Below are positions 58,467 to 64,000 of a stretch of 64,000 nucleotides of DNA, in pieces (positions within the stretch are counted from its first letter, which is position 1; every line of letters begins with the position of its first letter). The stretch spans positions 1,240,001-1,304,000 of the forward strand of contig JAEVHH010000001.1 in the NCBI GenBank assembly GCA_017607445.1. The letters run 5' to 3'. The position numbers were made by a program, and so were the translations under genes. This stretch comes from Histoplasma ohiense. Its lineage: Eukaryota > Ascomycota > Eurotiomycetes > Onygenales > Ajellomycetaceae. Below the pieces are notes generated by a model. It searched no databases. It saw only the letters and a program-made list of their open reading frames with translations, and was not told the origin of the DNA.

Positions 58467-60612
58467 ATGTCGCAACGAGCAGTCCTTCTGATTGGAAATA
58501 TTGACCACTGCAAAGACGAGTGGAAGGCATTGGCTTCTTTGGCTTCTCTGCGTGTACGTACTTTTAATCCCGGTTCTTTGCCCTTGTTTGAGTCCCTTCC
58601 CTCCAATGCCGTTTCGAACCGCATGAATCTTTATCGTGGCATTGGGAGAAAGTTGGCTCCCTGAAACGAAATGTTGTGTTACTTGAATCTTGAGGACGTC
58701 AGGAGGCATTTATCACCCCATTCCGATTCGATTCAATTTTCCATATCCCGGTCCTCAATTCAATTCCTCGGCTCTCTCGTTTTCTCAGTTCTTTGTATCA
58801 TTTGCCTCTCTCACGCGATTGCGCATTTCATGCTCGCATGAAGCCAAGCCCAAAGAATGGAAAACGGATGGCACGTCCACATGTCCACGAGTGGCTTCTA
58901 CGGAAGCCCAGAAAGTAACAGGTTTGGACATCACGGATGTGCTTGATATTTGAATAGTGCCGCAACTCGCTGAGCAACCCAAAAAGAATCAACATTGCAT
59001 CGATATTCCCATCTTCATGCAGATTGTGGGGCGGGATTTGTTTCATGCCTGCGCCCTTAACCTGAAAAGGCAATGATCTGGTGGACGTCATTTGTTTTCT
59101 GCCGTCCTCAAGTTCCAATCTTTCATTCTTCGTTTTTTTGTGTGACATGCACCTGGAGAACTGGTCGAGGGAAAGAAAAGAAAAGAAGAGGAAGGGAAAG
59201 AACAGAACCCGCTGACAGGTTGCAGGAATATTGCCAAGGAACCCGGGCTGAGTTTCTTGCCGACTGTCAAAGCGGAAAGTACAACGACGTGGTCGCGATA
59301 TATCGGTCGAACGAATCAGTGAAGGTAAGCCCATGTCCATTTTATTTTCATTTGGTTTTGGGCGGCTGCACAATTCCACCACATCTTGTGCATTGGATGT
59401 TCGAGCAAAACATTCGTTCCTTTTAGAAATTCATGCATTCAAACCTCTTCCCCACGCTGATAACTCATGTTACACACGCTCTGCAGGTTACCGGTCCTTT
59501 CGATGCCGAGCTTCTCAATGCGCTCCCGAGAACACTTAGGTTCATCTGCCACAATGGGGCGGGATATGACAATATCGATATTGCAACATGCACCAAGAAA
59601 GGTATGTATTTTGCTATTCTTTTGCTATTGATTTCATGTGGTAACTCACTAAAAGTTTGAGAAATATTAATCGCTTAAATGCTTGGTATAGGAATCGCTG
59701 TTTCTAATACGCCGCAAGCGGTCAATGATGCCACCGCAGATGTTGCAATTTTCCTGATGCTCGGCGCGTTAAGAAAAGCGTGGACTCCATTATCTGCTAT
59801 TCAAGAAGGTAAGATTATATTTCGCTATAGTTCTTTTGCTATGTCTTGGCCGTACAGCTAGTTGCTAACCATCCCTCAGGGGAGTGGCGAGGCAAAACAA
59901 CCTTAGGGCATGACCCCCAAGAGAAGGTACTTGGGATCCTTGGCATGGGAGGTATTGGAACTGTAAGTTGATGCCATCCCATTTGCCGGAATTTGCCGAA
60001 AAAAGGGAATTGTTTAATAGCTAAATTGCATTTTCACTCCATAGGAAGTCGCTCTTCGGGCCCAGGCCTTCAAAATGAAGGTTATTTATCACAATCGAAA
60101 TCGAGCCGACCCCGAACCTAAGGGAACCGAATACGTCAGCTTCGATGAGCTCCTTTCGAGGTCCGACGTCCTCAGCATCAATTGCGCATTGACAGATAAG
60201 ACTAGGCATATGATCGGGGCACCTGAGTTCGCGAAAATGAAGACTGGCGTGGTTATTGTAAACACCGCGCGTGGTGCTGTGATCGATGAGAAAGCTCTGG
60301 TCGCAGCTCTGCAAAATAAGGTAAGCAAATATCCATCAAAAGCACGGTAACTCAAACCGTGGCAATCCCTGGAATATATTCTGATACCCCTAATAGGTCG
60401 CATCGGTTGGTCTAGACGTGTATGAGCACGAACCCAAAATCGAGAAGGATTTGCGTGATCATCCGAGGGCCTTTTTGCTTCCCCACATAGGGACTTTCAC
60501 ACACGAGACGCAAAAGAAAATGGAATTGCTTGTCCTCCGTAATCTAGAGTCATGTGTGAAGGGGGCCAACTTGGTCACTCGGGTTCCTGAGCAGCGGAAT
60601 GCTAAGCTTTGA
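58467..60612 (+). CDS. D-isomer-specific 2-hydroxyacid dehydrogenase (glyoxylate/hydroxypyruvate reductase-like)
   Basis: Seven exons (58467-58553, 59226-59324, 59487-59601, 59692-59808, 59880-59962, 60045-60320, 60397-60612) give 330 residues. The cofactor loop LGILGMGGIGT lies around residues 157-167. Catalytic residues are Arg243 (NTARGAVIDE), Glu271 (DVYEHEP) and His289 (LLPHIGT). RFICHNGAGYDNIDI and VSNTPQAVNDATADVA are standard for the family. The GOR1-like fungal branch reduces glyoxylate or hydroxypyruvate with NAD(P)H; the substrate here is not certain. Intron 1 is 672 bp, the others 71 to 162 bp. The first exon encodes MSQRAVLLIGN and joins at phase 0 to EYCQGTRAEFL, which fits the family. 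The neighbouring zinc dehydrogenase, SDR and regulator suggest a shared catabolic role, by proximity only. Confidence 0.92.
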
Positions 60613-61153
60613 ACCTGCTAGTACACATTGTTCGCGAGCGAATTCCCGCTGCTCCGCCAACTCTTGAAGAAACCACTTCTGACAGTTTATGAGTATTTAA
60701 TTGTTTTCTCCTTCCCTCATTTTAGTGTATCTGTTTTGATTCGAGTATTTTTAAATAACATTCATAATATAATACCTTTTGTTTTTTTCCCGGCCAAGTC
60801 CTTCGTTTCTATTACTTCCGAAAGTAGGGTAATTTGAGGGATGACTTTCTCTGCATCATTCAACTGGAGTTCCATACTCCTAAATAAGCATGCCATGGAT
60901 TGATTCTTCGCCATTGACGTTGAATGTAATTGATATTCTTCATATTGTGAACATTTGGTGATAATTTCAAGGTCAACACCAGATATGACACTAGTTCAAA
61001 AGCAACCTAGTGTTAGGGCTGTCCACCACCACACCTTTCCTAATCGGGAACTCGCTTAGCTTCATGGCTCAGGCCACAGGTTAACAACAAACTTCTTCAT
61101 CTCAACCAACCCCGACAACGAGGACCATCTTTCACCACGACAACTCCATCAAG
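60613..61153. promoter_or_regulatory. Region upstream of the L17 gene, with CCCTAA-type element
   Basis: It holds the 3' UTR of the previous gene and the ribosomal protein promoter. AGCCCTAAC on the minus strand (61012-61020), about 134 bp before the ATG, resembles the Tbf1/Homol-E-type boxes known from ribosomal protein promoters of several fungi. A CT/CAA-rich 5' leader precedes the start. Confidence 0.4.
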
Positions 61154-62297
61154 ATGGTGAGTTTGCCAACTGCCCTATTCTCTTCTGTGTTACGATAGAT
61201 ATGACGTCTCAATTTCCCGTTGACCCATCCGTGACATTGCTCCGTGGGACTTTTCAACTCTGCCCCAGAATAAAAATTTCTTTCCAGGACGATTATAAGA
61301 CTGTTATACTAACGGATATTCGAACTTTCAGGTCCGCTACGCAGCCCAATCGATCCCCAGCGCGAAGAGCGCACGCTCCCGCGGCTCCTATCTGCGTGTC
61401 AGCTTCAAGAACACCCGCGAGACTGCACAGGCGATCAACGGATGGAAACTGCAGCGCGCTGTTGCTTATCTGGAGAATGTGATAGCTCACAAGGAGGCTG
61501 TGCCCATGCGAAGATATGCCGGCAGCACTGGACGTTGTGCGCAGGGTGAGTTATTGTGTTGACTTTTTTCGTTTTCGTCGTTGGTTCTCCCTTCAATGGT
61601 CCGGGAATATGGAAACCAATGGGAAATGAGGTTGTTTCTTGGATGGAAATGGAGTGCATGGCTTGAGAGATTGGAAATAAATACGAACATGTCTTCGTTT
61701 TAAGGAAGAGATGGATATATACTTTGTGGAAAAATTGCGGTGTTTTGAAGAATTTGTTGGATACTGCCCTGGTGGGCCCATGGATCTAGCCCCAGAAAGG
61801 GCAATGAGCATGCAAAAGCCCCTCGCAATTAGCATACGATATGTGTACTAACTAGGCTTTCTTATGCTCTACAGGAAAGCAATTCGGTGTCTCCAAGGCG
61901 CGTTGGCCCGTCAAATCTGCTGAATTCCTCCTCTCCCTCCTCAAGAACGCCGAGGCCAATGCCGATACCAAGGGACTTGACACCGGCAACCTCGTCGTTC
62001 AGCACATCCAGGTCAACCAAGCTCCCAAGCAGCGACGACGCACTTACCGCGCGCACGGTCGTGTATGTTCTCTTTTCCCTCCGCAACTGCATCACAGCTT
62101 CTCTGCACCATACATGTAAAGCTAATTCGTGATCCAATCTCTAGATTAACCCTTACATGTCCAGCCCATGCCACATCGAGCTCATCCTCACTGAAGGTAA
62201 TGAAGAAGTGCAGAAGGCACCTACCGACCTTAGCAAGACTAGACTTTCGTCGAGACAACGGGGCGCTCAAATTCGACGGGCCATTACTGCAGCATAG
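61154..62297 (+). CDS. rpl17: 60S ribosomal protein L17 (uL22)
   Basis: Four exons (61154-61156, 61332-61545, 61875-62062, 62145-62297) give 185 residues, the normal length. The protein reads M-VRYAAQSIPSAKSARSRGSYLR, NTRETAQAINGWKL, GKQFGVSKARWPVKSAEFLL, APKQRRRTYRAHGR and ends RGAQIRRAITAA. uL22 lines the ribosome exit tunnel of the large subunit. Exon 1 is only the ATG codon, followed at once by GTGAGT; the next exon begins with the conserved Val-Arg-Tyr. Introns are 175, 329 and 82 bp. A TACTAAC-type branch point is visible at 61846-61852 in intron 2. No box C/D motif was evident to me in the introns. Confidence 0.96.
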
Positions 62298-64000
62298 GGG
62301 AAATAAATCAAAACAAGCAAACAAAGGGAATTAAAAAGCGGCGCATTGAGGAATTTGTAGCTACTTCTTTTTGTTTGTTTCTTTTAACATGTCGATAAAG
62401 ACGTAAAAGACAACAAACCTTATTATGCTGTTTATTTAATGGTAGCGAGTTCTTTTTCCCCCTCTCTCATTTCGTCTTATTCGTCCCTGTGTCATTGACA
62501 TAGCCCCCACTGTCCTCTATGCTCTCCTTGTTTTTTTTTCTTCGCGTCCCTTTCCTCTCCTAATCTCTCTTCATGGTTGATGACCCAGGATTAAAAGGAA
62601 TTTCCTCGTTTTACATCTGTCTCTCTCCAAGTAAGTTGCTCTGATTTGCGCGTTGTAGACATCTCAGCGGCAGTGCTTCCGTCATGAGATCTTTTACCAT
62701 GGTCTCCTCAGCGCGACGGGTCCATGTGATGCGTACTGCATACATGTATATCAAAGCATGAGACAGTCGGGGCTGCCCACGTATAGGCCCACTCCGTTAT
62801 ATCAGAATGCGGCGATTTCCTCGTTGACCCATTATGCCGTTCAGTTGAGACAAAATGGCTCAATATAAGACATGCTATACAAATATACTGCTGAAGAATC
62901 TGTGGCACATTCTGGCTACACCTGGAGATTGAGTGGAGGAGAGACAGTACCTTCGAACCTATTACGAAGGTGCTCCCTACTCAGAAAGTATACGTATGTT
63001 CAGCGAGTCCGTAGATCTTATTTCTGACAGAAGTAACCATCTATACACATGCACGAATTCAAAGCAGGGATGTTAGCAATATGAGCTCTTAAATGTGCGT
63101 AAGCCATTATTGGTCAACCACTGAAAATCTTTAATTTACAAGGCGACATTCATTACCCTTCAATGCGTATAGAATCCCACCGGTTTGTGTACCTATCTTG
63201 CTTCGACATGCTTGAATATATCATCCTTTGGCCACTGCCAAAGATAGGGTAATGGGACCTTGTCACTTCTCCCTGCATCTAGAATTCGTGGGTGGGGTTG
63301 GCTGACTCCTATGTAGAAAGCAGCTATATCGGAGTAGATTCCCATGCTAACCTTATGTTAAAGTAGAAGTGCTTATGGCAGAATACAGTAAGTGGGCGCC
63401 TAGATATTAGGACCGCTCTTGATATTATATGTCATGAATTTTGGTTTGAACTATGTTAAGAAACATCGATATAGATGTGCACGTATAAATTTTGTTGAAC
63501 TAACGCTTACCTCCTTTACATGCATTAATCTACAATTTATTTTGTGTTTGAAATACAGATTTTTTCTGCTGGTAATTTCCACAACGGACTCTGTAGAGGT
63601 GGATTTGTATCAGCCAATTTTGTCATAGAAATATTGCAAAATTCTCGTCGATAAAACGGAATGCGAGGGTGCACCGATGCTCATTAGTTAGCTGATGACA
63701 GCGGTTGCTGTAGCCTAAACTTTTGACTGCGACGAGAAATCGCTTTCCTGTCAGCAGTAGTTCTAGTTACACGGACGGCAGCTCGTGGATTTCACGCGAC
63801 GCGGCTGTTCCGAGTGCAACCTGTTCGTTGGCGCAGATTTTGTGGACCCTTTTACAATTGTGGCGGAAGACTGCACAAAAGGGGTCTTGAGATGGAACAA
63901 CCCAAATATAACATAGCTTGCTGTTTCACAGATCTCAGAGGAAGTCCTGCGTGAGTTAAAAGCTCCATCATTTTTTGTTTTCATTGAAAAATAGGTCCAT
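62298..64000. other. Intergenic, no gene supported
   Basis: 3' UTR of the L17 gene, then 1.6 kb with short frames only and no recognisable motif. The region becomes AT-rich near 63420-63640. Confidence 0.55.

Noticed and set aside
58828..59382. 184-residue minus-strand frame across intron 1 and exon 2 of the hydroxyacid dehydrogenase
   Set aside because: Antisense to a well-supported exon and without family motifs.
61546..61874. Possible snoRNA in L17 intron 2
   Set aside because: The intron is long enough, but I could not find paired box C (TGATGA) and box D (CTGA) elements.

Overview
This is fungal nuclear DNA. Genes are broken by short spliceosomal introns with GTATGT/GTAAGT-type donors and AG acceptors. 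The protein families are typical of filamentous Ascomycota: GH55 glucanase, Zn2Cys6 regulator, DUF7029/DUF7223-type GPI protein, LSB5-like VHS-GAT protein and a ferric reductase. Intergenic DNA is long and carries pyrimidine tracts and microsatellites, and one (TTAGGG)n-like stretch is present. The family content suggests Eurotiomycetes, perhaps Onygenales, but the order is a guess. I see 16 protein-coding genes, no rRNA or tRNA gene, no intact transposon and no CRISPR array. Gene spacing is wide, about one gene per 4 kb.

Layout. 1-10 kb: 3' part of a GH55 exo-beta-1,3-glucanase (+), then a PLP aminotransferase (-) in wide non-coding DNA with an 18-bp tandem repeat. 10-24 kb: a conserved fungal protein of unknown function (+), a secreted GPI-anchored protein (+), and a 1256-residue four-domain RNA-end-processing protein (+). 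24-35 kb: a manganese-type CDF transporter (-), a DUF7924-like protein (+), a zinc-independent quinone-oxidoreductase-like enzyme (+) and an LSB5-like VHS-GAT protein (+). 36-43 kb: a ferric reductase (-) and a 2-deoxygluconate-dehydrogenase-like SDR (-). 43-51 kb: no gene that I can support. 51-62 kb: a Zn2Cys6 regulator (+), an SDR (+), a zinc polyol-type dehydrogenase (-), a D-2-hydroxyacid dehydrogenase (+) and ribosomal protein L17/uL22 (+). 62-64 kb: no gene.

Functional links. The 51-60 kb block puts a pathway-type regulator next to three NAD(P)-dependent dehydrogenases and looks like a small sugar, polyol or sugar-acid catabolism group; this is inference from proximity. The CDF transporter and ferric reductase both belong to metal homeostasis but are 11 kb apart. 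The most notable gene is the fusion at 20251-24167, which joins a 2H phosphoesterase (2'-5' RNA ligase superfamily), an endonuclease/exonuclease/phosphatase domain, a poly(A)-polymerase-like nucleotidyltransferase and an MJ1316 cyclic-phosphate RNA-end domain. All visible catalytic motifs are intact, so it reads as a complete RNA end-healing and tailing machine on one chain.

Gene models were built by hand: exon junctions were chosen so that phases join and the protein family motif continues. They are good but not proven by transcripts.
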